A stretch of 10,755 nt of DNA, taken from assembly GCA_037447655.1 (NCBI GenBank), contig JBBHKE010002469.1, forward strand, positions 467,820 through 478,574, written 5' to 3'. The position numbers were made by a program, and so were the translations under genes. Positions 1-8,297 of the stretch are shown here, piece by piece (positions within the stretch are counted from its first letter, which is position 1; each line of letters opens with the position of its first letter). The DNA is from Zygnema cylindricum (lineage: Eukaryota > Streptophyta > Zygnematophyceae > Zygnematales > Zygnemataceae). The notes under the pieces were generated by a model. It saw only the letters and a program-made list of their open reading frames with translations. It had not been told where the DNA came from and searched no databases.

Positions 1-885
1 CAAGGATACGGTGTTGTAGTAGGGAGTAGCAAGCTTGATTAGGTTCGTGATGTTGAGGTGTTATGTGTGATGAGAGATGAAAGTTGAATGTACGACATAT
101 GTTATGGTTTTATTAATGAATGTAATTTATGAATTTGAGAATGTATTATGGAGGATGTTGCAATATTTTTCTTTTAGAATTCATGATTTGAAATGTGTAC
201 CGGTGGATGTTGGATTTAATGAGAATAATGTGTGATGGAGTTGTTTTTGTTCTTTGTGGACTCTTTGATGTAGAATTGTACGGATGTATGTTGTATGACG
301 TATGATGTGCCATGCACGATGTACGATGCACAATATACGATGTATGATGTACCATGTACGATTATTGATGTATGATGTATGATGTACGATGTACGATTTA
401 TGATGTATGATGTGCGATGTGCGATGTATGATGTATGATGTGCGATATGTATGATGCATATCGTATGGCTTATGATTGCACATGATGTATGAATGCATGA
501 GTAGTGCATAATTGTACGAGCTGTAGAAATGCATGATTATACCAAATTTTCGGATATTATATGAGGTCTATGTGGACGAGTGTATGAATGTGTTGTATAG
601 CTTTTAGAACTTCATGTTTGACCTACAATTATACAACTGAAGGTACACATCGAGTGGTACACCTGGGTGTATAATTATATGTATATGTGATATATAGTTG
701 CACAAATTTATGAATGTCTGATGGAAAATTCATGAATGTATAAATAGTGATGATTGTACAAATTGTACATCTATGGATGTGTGATGGATAAGTGAAACTA
801 AAACATATGTTACATATAAATGCACAGCGTCTGTTGTAGATTGTACTAACCACACGTGTGAAGTTGGCTTCTCATTGGATGACAG
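1..885. other. AT-rich non-coding region upstream of the first visible receptor exon
   Basis: This stretch should be intron or intergenic DNA 5' of the exon at 886. I find no ectodomain-like peptide in any frame. The start of the window (1-39) is open for 13 codons before TAG but matches nothing securely. Apart from the 7-bp minisatellite, it holds a diverged direct repeat (CTTTTAGAA-TTCATG at about 172 and about 601) and T/A-rich filler. Long open frames on the minus strand across 146-534 are translations of the 7-bp repeat, which cannot create a stop in phase. Confidence 0.6.
280..510. repeat. Degenerate 7-bp minisatellite (GATGTAY)n
   Basis: Units such as GATGTAC, GATGTAT and GATGTGC follow each other with a 7-bp period, interrupted by short variants such as GATTATT and CATGCAC. 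The array keeps all three minus-strand frames open because the period is not a multiple of three, giving a heptad HHTSYIV-like translation. The boundaries are approximate. Confidence 0.8.
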
Positions 886-3630
886 GTATCCAGACTCATA
901 CCAGGCAAAAGCTGTCCTCGATGCAGTGAGACTTTCTCGCTATCTTCCTTCCCTATTCAGAAAAAATATTTAACATCGAACAAAGTGTTAATAGGTTTCT
1001 AATTAATGGCGCTTCTTTTTTCTTAAGAGAAACAAACAAAATATGATAAAGATTAGCTTATATTTCGGGACTCTGTATTGTTTAGGGTTTTTTTTTACTT
1101 CCTTTGCTAATTGAGATGCTAGAAAACGTACTTTTGGAAGGTTATTTGCATCCCCTTGTTACAAGTTCAACTGAGCTGACTTTGAGTTTTATCTTGGTTT
1201 TGAAAACAGACAAAATTGTTGAATTTTACCAAGCTTTATGTCATCTACAGTGACGAAGCCTATGGAAGAGGATTGGTCGAAAGTATTGTGGTAAGAAAAA
1301 TTAAAGAAAAAAACAAAGCAATCAATGACATTTTTTTTTTTTTTTGCATATTTTTCTTTCTTTTGAATGCCGACTTGAAACCCTAGTTTTTTATCGCCCA
1401 TTTGTAACTAAAAAAGACGCTAAAACCTTACCTTTTCCTTTTCCCAGACCGAAAATGTTGCACGAAATCCCGAACGGAGTCATCCGTTTGACGTCATTTC
1501 CATGCCGGCCGTTGTACCGGTGCCACCTGGCGGGTACGGATATCTGTTTTCCAGTCTATCAGTGGAGCCACGTGTCCCTGTTTTATTCGCTGCGACGCCA
1601 CGTGTGGCTCACGGGCTTTGGCAGGCAGCTTTGGAACAGGTATGGAATAGTTAAGGTTAGGAGTATGGTTAGGGTTAGTGTCAGGGTTAGGGCTATAGTT
1701 AGGGTTCGGTTCGGCGGTACGGTTAGAGCCGTTAGGGTTAGGATTCGGGTTAGCGTTAGGGTTGCGGTTAAGACTGGGGTTAGGGTTAGGGTTCGGGTTA
1801 GGGTTCGGGTTAGGGTTCGGGTTAGGGTTAGGTTTATTTTTGAGCTTTGTGTTTTTTGTTAGGGTTAGGTTGTAGGTTTCAATCTAAATTAGCTTGTGTA
1901 ACATTAAACACGGGTGTCACACTTGCCGTACACAATGGTTTTGTTTGGTTTTGACATGTTTTATTGAGAGTCTTCCGGTTTCCTTTTGGGTACATGTTCC
2001 TTATCATTTTTTTATTTATTTTTTGCTTTTTTGCCCTCTGTATTTTGCTTTCTGTCCTCTTTTTCTTGTATTTAAACAGAGGAAATTGGACTACCCATGG
2101 TGGTATTTTGGGACGGACGGAGTCACGGCTTTCGATCTTATTGGAGAAGGTTAGTCGGACATAGTGTGTATTTGAAAAGCAATTTTTTCAGTTTTGAAGA
2201 TTTTTAATTAGTGTTTCTACATGAAAATTGGTTTTAGTTTTTAGCTATCACATTTTAGAGTGTGGTTATCAAAAATTTCTTTATTATATTGCACAATAAA
2301 AATGTGGAGAATCTTAAATGGTGATGCTTAGTGACCATTTTGTTGGGACTTCATTTTTGTTCAAACGCTTTTGAATTCCTTTTTTGATTTTGTTTTAGCT
2401 TCGATTGTTATTTTTTTTTTCTCATGTAGGTGACAACTATCGAGATCTTGCGTACAGCATGCAGGGAGAGATCGGACTCTATCCATTTGGTAACTTATTT
2501 CCACTTTTTATGACATATTTTCGGTGAATTATTTAGAATTCTCTTGTTTTAGGGTTTTTTGGGGATCTAAGGTTGAGAAAGCGGCAAAAGGACTAGCATC
2601 CTCTTTTCAATCTTTTTCAATCAAAATCTGATTTTATATTGTTTTTCTTGAAAGACCATCACCTATTTGTCATGATTTACTATTTTATATTTGTTTATTG
2701 AAATTTTAAAATTCGATTTTGTCACTTTCATAAAACTTATCAGTAATTTTAACTTATGTTTTTGGGATGTCTTTTTTGTGTAGAGGGAAATGTTTCCGAA
2801 GGATCTCCTTACCGCCAAATTCTCGATCATTGGTCTAACTTGACATATTCGTCTTATCCGGGACTCCTTACCTTTCCCCGATTTCCTCGATATTCACGAC
2901 CTCGTGCATTTGTACCCTATTTGGTCGACTCCGTTTGGACTTATTATGAGGCTATTGCCCAATTGGTAGACCGAGGTAAATGGGATTTGGTTTTCAACTT
3001 CTTATTGTTTCCAAAAATATGCGGAGGTTTATCAAATTTGTCAAGTTTTTGCTTTGTGGTCGAGGTTTCGTTGCAATTTAAGTATTTTGTGGATTATGTA
3101 TGGATGGTAAAGTAGATTGTTTGTACTATCCAGTGTTATTTGTACGGTTTTGTTTCCTTTTTTTTTAACTCGTGTTTATATTATTGTTAATGACTTGTCA
3201 ATTTTGTTGTTTGGTACGTGTAGTTCATATTAGGTATATTCTACACATACTTGTCTATTGTACTAATAAATACTAATAAAAACTGTTAAAACACTTAATT
3301 ATTCATGGATGGTGTGAACCACGCTAGTGGTTGTGAATCATGGAGTGGAAAACAGAGTGTTGAAAAAGTTGCATGTCTCAGTGTATTGAGTACATCACTC
3401 GTTTTTGAGATAAAATGGCGAAAAGGTCTTCGTGCTTAATTTTTACTTTAGTGCTTCCACCAGGGGTCACTGTGACGTCCGACGCTCTTTTGTCCGTACT
3501 ATCGGATCCGAAATTTTCATTCGAGGGTTGTACGGGTACGGTCGCTTTTAAACCCTTTACGGGCGAAAGAGACACAGGGAAAGCGCCTCCCGAGTATAAT
3601 CTTGTCAGCCTTTCGGGCACCACGTGGAAT
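886..3630 (+). other. Ectodomain-coding part of the receptor: seven exons of ANF-receptor fold
   Basis: These exons encode residues 1-267 of the visible protein. [12 protein letters not shown] matches the strand-loop that follows the first lobe crossover in the family. The stretch [20 protein letters not shown] is the typical 'report a value, then a helix' block before the W-(x)-GTDG motif. [19 protein letters not shown] corresponds to the family's 'YDAVYALAHAL' helix. The segment [17 protein letters not shown] matches the 'F.G.TG.V.FD..GDR' strand pair. N-glycosylation sequons occur at NFT, NVS and NLT, as expected for an extracellular domain. Only two cysteine-poor stretches are seen, so this half is not disulfide-dense. 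The seven exons are short (40-192 bp) and three consecutive introns (2150, 2490, 2976) are all phase 1. Confidence 0.85.
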
Positions 3631-5167
3631 GTAAGAAGCTTTTCTTTTGTCTTTTCTTTGTCTTTTCTTTGTCTTTTCTTTCTTTTCTTTCTTTTCTTTG
3701 TCTTTTATTTGTCTTTTATTTGTCTTTTCTTTGTCTTTTCTTTGTTTCTGCTTTAGTTACCGTTTTTTGAATTTTTACTCATAGATTGTTTCGTTGCATG
3801 GAAACATCCTAACACGTGGCGTAATCTCCGCAAGTTTACTACAAACATTCTTTTTGAACCACACTATTTCTTGTATCCAGTTCGATTTTCGTCAAGACTG
3901 TCCTTTTAATTGTCCTTTTGTGTCTAATCAACACTAAATCACTCAATTTGTACTTTTTTGAACAAATTGTCAAACCCTATATTAATTTTGTTTTACATTC
4001 GTCCCTTAACCCTAAATGCTCCAAACAGGTGGTCGGCACGTGGAAATCGTCGACAAGTGGTACGGAACCGAATTTGTCGGTATCCGATACGACGATCCAA
4101 CGGCCGGGCAACGGCAGCGATACCGTCGTCGCGGAAGTGCAGTTGCCGGCCGTCAATTCGAACGGCACGGCCGCCGAAATCACTGTCACTGCCGGACCGG
4201 GTGCCGTCAGCGCGCCGGAAATCGCGCCGGATTTGACGGTTCAGCCCTTGACCGCGCCCATACCTTCAGCTTTCGAGCAGCCGACCAATCAGCTTGCTCC
4301 GGAGACTCCTCTTCAGACGGCCGCTGACGCGCCGACAAGCTCACTTCCAAAAGATGACGGCCAGACTTACGGCGGTCAAAGTGGCAGCGTACAAACTAAC
4401 AGTACGGCAAATGATGACGGTAGCAGTAACAAAAGTGACGGTGCGGAGAGCGATAGTACGACACGTGACAGTACGGAAAGTGACAAGGTGAGATTGAGAG
4501 CGTACGGATGGTTGAGGGTCCGTTTTTGTTATTTTATTTCGTGTGGATGTTTCGTGGCAAGTTTGTATTTGTGGCCGACTTTTGTTTAATATCTTTTTGT
4601 TTTAAGATCATTAATAATGATTATGTCCATTTCGAGGAACAACTTCAATGGATTAATATTGGTAATATGAGTAGCTAGCCCTAAAAAATCTTAGAAAGTT
4701 GTTAATGAATTCGATAATGTAACCTTTCAATTTCACACCTGACTTTGTTTTTTTCTTCATTTGTATGAGTCATTATAGTTGTTTACTTGTATGTACCAGT
4801 ATTCATTAGTTATTCATTGTTTTTTACAAAATGTATGTTTTTTTTTCTTCAGAGTACGTCATCATCGACATCATCGACGTCATCGTCCTCATCACTTTCA
4901 TCGGGCGCCATTGTGGCAATTATGGCCCCCATTGTTATTCTAGTTTTATTGGCCGGTATAGGCATTTATCAATACGTCCAAAAGAAGAGACAAGAAGCGA
5001 GTTCGTTTGTGAGAATGCTTTAGTCTAAAACTCAACACTTCAAACAAACACATTGTGAAAAAAAACGGTTTTTTTGTTGTGTTTTTTTATGGTTACATAC
5101 GGACGCGGATTTCCTTTTGTTGCAGATATTCGACATGCAACAATGTCGAAAAAAAAAAAACGCGTGA
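886..5167 (+). CDS. Receptor with ANF-type ligand-binding ectodomain, Ser/Thr stalk, single TM and short tail (5' partial, 10 exons)
   Basis: Exons I assign: 886-925, 1210-1290, 1448-1639, 2080-2149, 2430-2489, 2784-2975, 3464-3630, 4029-4487, 4853-5008, 5126-5167. Every intron is GT...AG with a good donor (gtgaga, gtaaga, gtatgg, gttagt, gtaact, gtaaat), and phases match throughout, giving 485 residues with no internal stop. Residues 1-267 read like the C-terminal half of the ANF_receptor/periplasmic-binding type 1 fold: [81 protein letters not shown] and VVGTW all fall in the family's expected order. A Ser/Thr/Pro stalk, one TM helix and a roughly 25-residue tail follow. Known relatives are class C GPCRs, receptor guanylate cyclases and natriuretic-peptide receptors; the ligand here is unknown. 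The signal peptide and N-terminal lobe lie upstream of the window. The first exon start is the least certain boundary, and further 3' splicing cannot be excluded. Confidence 0.85.
1645..1872 (+). repeat. Interstitial telomere-like repeat (TTAGGG and TTCGGG variants) inside a receptor intron
   Basis: The array starts within about ten bases of the splice donor at 1640. About a dozen exact TTAGGG hexamers are interspersed with TTCGGG, TTGCGG and TTAAG variants. From about 1775 to 1832 it becomes a regular 12-bp alternation of TTAGGG and TTCGGG. It lies wholly in the 440-bp intron 1640-2079 and on the sense strand. The Val-Arg-rich open frame through it is a repeat artefact. Confidence 0.9.
3641..3747 (+). 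repeat. 11-bp polypyrimidine tandem repeat (TCTTTTCTTTG)n in a receptor intron
   Basis: The repeat begins about 10 bases after the splice donor gtaaga at 3631. Units are mostly TCTTTTCTTTG, with two TCTTTTATTTG variants and a middle run of pure TCTTT pentamers. The strand is entirely pyrimidine apart from the G of each unit and the A of the variants. It is intronic, and the Phe/Leu/Ser-rich frame through it is not a gene. Confidence 0.85.
4029..4487 (+). other. Exon encoding the Ser/Thr/Pro-rich juxtamembrane stalk
   Basis: This single 459-bp phase-0 exon encodes residues 268-420. It begins with VVGTWKSS, which completes the ligand-binding fold (the family's 'vGtW' end). It then becomes low-complexity: first Pro/Ala/Thr-rich, then Ser/Asp/Thr/Asn-rich with five sequons (NLS, NGS, NGT, NST, NKS). 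No folded domain is recognisable, and an O- and N-glycosylated mucin-like spacer between domain and membrane is the natural reading. GC content is visibly higher than in the flanking introns, especially at 4060-4340. The donor after codon AAG (gtgaga at 4488) is strong. If it is not used the frame stays open for another 33 codons (see findings). Confidence 0.8.
4853..5167 (+). other. Exons encoding the transmembrane helix and short cytoplasmic tail
   Basis: Exon 4853-5008 opens with about 17 residues that are almost all Ser/Thr. A hydrophobic segment follows ([20 protein letters not shown], about residues 439-460), then a basic stop-transfer run (QKKRQ). At 5009 there is a good donor, gtgaga, the same six bases as at 926 and 4488. 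Splicing to the acceptor ttgttgcag at 5125 adds [13 protein letters not shown] and a TGA at 5165-5167. If this 117-bp intron is retained, the protein instead ends after VRML at a TAG at 5021-5023. Either way the cytoplasmic part is only about 20-30 residues and too small for an enzymatic domain. A run of twelve A in the last exon sets the final frame. Confidence 0.75.
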
Positions 5168-6525
5168 AGCACAAAAGTTTTAATGGGATGTAGGAAAAAG
5201 AAAAAAAGGAGGATTTTGAATATTTTTTTATTCTTTGTCGAGGTGATTATCTCATGGTAAAGTGTTTGCTAAAATTTGGTTTTGTTTGAAAGAGTTGAAT
5301 TCGAATAATTAGAGCACAAAGGGGTCATTGTGCTTTTGTAGGTGATGTAAATGTTTTTTTCAAATACAATTTTTTTTCCTTTCCTTTTTTTTACCGAACA
5401 TGCATGATTGGTGTTCATGGTCATAATTGGAACAAGTTTTACAAGCGTTTATGTAACTAGAATAGGTCCAAACAGAATGTTTTTTTTTTTTTTTTTAATA
5501 TTCCGACGTATGTAAGACTCTTAGGATATGGTAGTATGGCCCAAAAATTTGTTGTATTTTAGCTCCTTTATAAATGATTTTTTTGTCTACTTCCATTTTT
5601 TGACAAGTTGGATGATTTCTCAATTATTTATTTTGGATCTCTCGTGGATTTGTGTTAAGATGACAATTTTTATTTTGCACTTCTTTGAAATAAAGCAAAT
5701 TTGTATTTTGTTATTCATTATTTCTACCACTTTTTTTTATGCCCTTAACCATGTAATGAGCACATTACGGTGGAAATGAGGGATTTTGAATGTTCCACAA
5801 GAATTGTTCAATTTCTCAACGGTCTTTTTTTATTTTTATTTATTATATGTATGGAATTTTTGGTTCTATTTCATTATTTTTGCCGTTGAAAAGGAAAGGG
5901 AAAGGGTAATGGTATGGTGAACATAACTTCAAGCATGTATTGATGGGCCGTGACAACCTAGTAGTTCAACTTCAAATATTTTTTTCTTGAAAAATACAAC
6001 ATATGTTTACGGGAAAAAGTTCAAAATCAAAGAAAATGTAAACTAGAGGTTTCTCTCTTATCCAATATGTTTCCATGGCGAAAGGTGTATGTAAAAAGTA
6101 TGTAAAATTCCAATGTCAATTGTATATATAAACTATGTCAATCGGTACGTATATGTAATTAAATGTTTCCGGAATATGAAATGTACGCAAAATGTTTGCA
6201 AAAATTACACAAATTCAGTAGATGTATCTAAAATGCTCCTACAATGCGTATCACCCTATATTTGAGATTTATGTAATATGTAAAAAACCTATGGAGAATG
6301 GAAGTATGTTTGTCTAAGTTTGTCCCTTAGGGTACTTCACATGTGCTAAAGTTAGTTATTTTCTATCATTTTCCTCCATAACTTAGAAAAAAACAAGGAA
6401 ATCTGCAGCCGTACCTAAAAATTGAAATTACCACCGTACAAGTTGCGTTACCTTGAAACTTTATATGTACTGGAGTTTGTCGTCTAGCGCATTTCGAACC
6501 ACTTTCGCGTCCTTCCAGCTCATCG
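5168..6525. other. AT-rich intergenic / receptor 3' flank
   Basis: I see no supportable gene here. The DNA is T/A-rich with long homopolymers (for example T-runs near 5480). The first AATAAA-type hexamer after the receptor stop is in GAAATAAAGC near 5688, too distant to assign as its poly(A) signal with confidence. A T-rich 83-codon frame at 5528-5779 is dominated by Phe/Ile/Leu and has no coding features. Confidence 0.6.
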
Positions 6526-6750
6526 TCAAACTTTACATAAAATCACCTGGCGAGTTGATTTTAAATAAAGTTCCACGAGGTGAGCGAATAGGCAAATGAT
6601 GTCCCACTTGTCAAGAGTTTTGGCCAATTTTTGTGCGCGGGGTACCAAAAAACAAAAACCCACTGCACGTTTCCAGCCTGTGCGTGACTTTTTTCCGTGC
6701 GCTTTTTCCGTACAGGGGGCCGTGGAGGGGTCTCGACCAACAGACGCCAT
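6526..6750 (-). CDS. Doubtful small ORF, 74 residues, unknown
   Basis: On the minus strand an ATG at 6750-6748 in the context AAAATGG opens a 74-codon frame ending in TGA at 6528-6526. The first half is basic (TEKAHGKKSRTGWKR). The second half looks helical (AQKLAKTLDKWDIICLFAHL, then VELYLKSTRQ). A possible donor, CAG|gtgatt, lies near the end, so this could instead be an exon. I recognise no family. GC content is higher than the flanks, which is the main support besides the open frame. A chance ORF in a CpG-containing segment is equally likely. Confidence 0.22.
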   Translation of the reverse strand: MASVGRDPSTAPCTEKAHGKKSRTGWKRAVGFCFLVPRAQKLAKTLDKWDIICLFAHLVELYLKSTRQVILCKV

Positions 6751-7186
6751 TTTGCAAAAGCGAAGTCCGTGAAAGCGCCTCTCTTTCTCTCCCTCTCCCA
6801 CTACCACGTATATCTCACAATTCTTACAATGAAAAACATCAATAATGGTATCAAATGAAAGATCTCTAAAAACAATTTATTTTGACTATATTTTGGCGTA
6901 TTTTGATGTCAAGTAGAGTGAGAAAGGACTAAAAAACAAAATCGGGAAACCATGGCGGAATTTTTTAAAATTTGTGACGTTGACGCTATCATAATTCGAG
7001 CGTGACGTCAAAATGTCACAAACCCTAAACATCTACAATGTCACAAGTAGCTAGACGTCTACAACCGCCGCTATTTTGTAAACGCCATCAATTGTCGCGA
7101 TTTTTATAGTCGTCTTCAGCCGTCACAATTACACCCAAGTCTACATCCGTCACAATTTAAAGTAACGATTTCATTTCTTGACATAG
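6751..7186. other. Gene-free stretch with clustered TGACGT and GTCACAA motifs
   Basis: No coding frame is convincing here. From 6972 to 7155 it carries a palindromic TGACGTCA (7003-7010), a TGACGT (6975-6980), four direct GTCACAA heptamers (7015, 7040, 7122, 7149) and one inverted TTGTGAC (6972-6978). It lies between the doubtful minus-strand ORF at 6526-6750 and the GC-rich island starting at 7187, so a promoter role is possible but unproven. Confidence 0.4.
7003..7010. promoter_or_regulatory. Palindromic TGACGTCA (bZIP/CRE-type site)
   Basis: This is an exact 8-bp palindrome identical to the consensus bound by CREB/ATF-class bZIP factors in many eukaryotes. It is followed immediately by a GTCACAA heptamer and preceded by a TGACGT half-site 28 bp upstream. 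Function is inferred from the motif and clustering only. Confidence 0.35.
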
Positions 7187-7450
7187 GAATGCTTGGCGGT
7201 CGAGATCTTTGGTTGTTTGGGTGTTGCACTGGACGAGTTTCTTCGTACCTGTGCTCGACGTGCTTTCGAGCGCCGAGGACCTGGGAGCCTCCTTCTTCGG
7301 TCCTTACTTCTTTTTATCGTCAACGCTTATCGGTGGCTTTATAGCGAGTGCAGGCTTCTATTATCCTCCGATCGGCTGTTGGGGTTATGGATCGTCGCCG
7401 TGTTCCGGAACTCCCTCTACGTGCTCCCCCAGGCTGGGGGGACTTACAGG
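7187..7450 (+). CDS. Candidate exon in a GC-rich island, unknown product
   Basis: The segment is sharply more GC- and CpG-rich than its flanks and starts right after a possible acceptor, TTCTTGACATAG. The best frame gives 88 residues to AGG|gttgtt. It begins ECLAVEIFGCLGVALDEFLR, then has RTCARRAFERRGPG and a Leu-rich helical stretch, and the first 35 codons favour purine-first triplets. However, a second frame is also open through the whole island and beyond (to 7706). A third starts with ATG at 7189 and runs 51 codons, so the frame is not settled. The donor is weak. I recognise no family. It could be an exon, a degraded mobile-element fragment or a CpG-rich non-coding element. Confidence 0.35.
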
Positions 7451-7849
7451 GTTGTTTTTCGTAGATATTTCATTGATTTGGGGTTGGGGTTGTAGTTTTG
7501 GTTTTCTGAGTTGTCGTGCTTTTCATTTTGAGTTTGGGTGCTTTTATTTTCTTGTTGATGGTTTCTTTTCTTTCCTTTTCTTTTTGTTCCCATCGCTCTA
7601 TTTGTTTTATATTGTAGTTTTTCAGTTTTGGCCATGCCACCCCTTTTGTACCCTAGACTCAGATGGGTTACCATCGTGCTTTTTAATTTATCCTGCTTTC
7701 ATTTGAAAGTAGCAGAAGAATCTTCGATAAAAACAAAGTTACAAAACTAAAGTTTCGGTTACATGGGAAAGTGCCCTAATTCGTCCACCATTGTCCAAAA
7801 CTTTGAAACAAAAGCGGGAAAATTGCCTACGGAATTCCCCATACCATAT
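7451..7849. other. T-rich non-coding stretch
   Basis: Base composition drops back to T-rich immediately after 7450. Open frames here are Phe/Leu/Cys-rich low-complexity translations without features. I see no RNA gene, terminator-like structure or further exon. Confidence 0.5.
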
Positions 7850-7857
7850 TTGATTTC

Positions 7858-7875
7858 AGTGCGTATCTGCGCACT
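7858..7875. repeat. Hairpin with AGTGCG / CGCACT arms (copy 1)
   Basis: The two 6-bp arms are perfect inverted repeats around the loop TATCTG. The identical arm pair recurs at 8406-8426, 548 bp downstream, with a different loop. Confidence 0.7.
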
Positions 7876-8154
7876 AAGTTTGGTCGTGCGAAAATTCCCC
7901 AGACTAAATTTCACATAGTTGTTGACACCGTTTAGTGCGAACTATTCAATCGCGACGAATCATACATAACTAACGCGCTGAACGTTTTGAAAAAATCGTA
8001 AAAAACGTAAATGAATTTTTGTCCGTACTATGTCGTACATGTAAACAAAAATGAATATTACATATACCGCACTTTGTACATTTTCCGTACAGTTCCGTCT
8101 CTTTTCGGCATATTCCGTACATTTTGGGTACAAATTCGTACGTTTACCGTAAAA

Positions 8155-8179
8155 TTTCTGTTCAGTTTCTGCACAGAAA
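8155..8179. repeat. Hairpin module A (TTTCTGT / ACAGAAA) in the GTAC region
   Basis: It has perfect 7-bp arms at 8155-8161 and 8173-8179 around an 11-base loop that includes TCAGTTT. GTACAACG follows directly. It is paralogous to the module at 8276-8297. Confidence 0.6.
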
Positions 8180-8275
8180 GTACAACGAAGTGCAACGTAT
8201 ATTTTCTACAAAGTCCGTACATTATTCGTACAATACCTTTCATTCACAGCAAAATACCGTACAGTTTCCGTAAAT

Positions 8276-8297
8276 TGTCCGTTCAGTTTACCGGACA
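8276..8297. repeat. Hairpin module B (TGTCCG / CGGACA) in the GTAC region
   Basis: It has perfect 6-bp arms around a loop starting TTCAGTTT. The loop GTTCAGTTT and the trailing ACAGAAAGTACA are shared with module A, but the paired arm bases differ on both sides while still pairing. Confidence 0.6.

Noticed and set aside
1-39. Open 13-codon start of the window (GYGVVVGSSKL) as a possible upstream ectodomain exon
   Set aside because: It has a faint resemblance to the family's 'VxAIIGPxxS' strand, but a TAG follows, no donor keeps the frame, and the stretch is too short to judge.
146-534. Three overlapping minus-strand open frames rich in His, Thr, Ser, Tyr
   Set aside because: They are translations of a 7-bp tandem repeat, which reads without stops in every phase. 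No start context, splice site or non-repeat portion supports a gene.
172-625. Direct repeat CTTTTAGAA-TTCATG at about 172 and about 601 as element ends
   Set aside because: Similarity covers only about 20 bases with indels and does not extend. It could be chance in AT-rich DNA or an old duplication around the minisatellite.
1344-1862. 172-codon plus frame ending in Val-Arg repeats
   Set aside because: It is out of frame with the receptor exon at 1448-1639, and its C-terminal half is a translation of the telomere-like array.
3317-3332. Short hairpin AACCAC-GCTA-GTGGTT as a possible structured RNA
   Set aside because: It is a single 6-bp stem in a receptor intron with no conserved elements. 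It does not extend into a tRNA or snoRNA-like fold.
3415-3756. 113-codon frame starting MAKRSS around the 3464-3630 exon
   Set aside because: The true exon frame is the same, but the start lies in the intron and the Phe/Leu-rich end is the 11-bp pyrimidine repeat. Spliced phases explain it better.
3958-4491. Alternative Arg-rich frames over the stalk exon
   Set aside because: They are shadow frames of the GC-rich stalk exon. Only the frame starting VVGTW continues the ligand-binding fold and matches splice phases.
5528-5779. 83-codon T-rich plus frame resembling a membrane protein
   Set aside because: The hydrophobicity comes from T-rich DNA (TTT, ATT, TTA). There is no coding bias, splice signal or GC rise.
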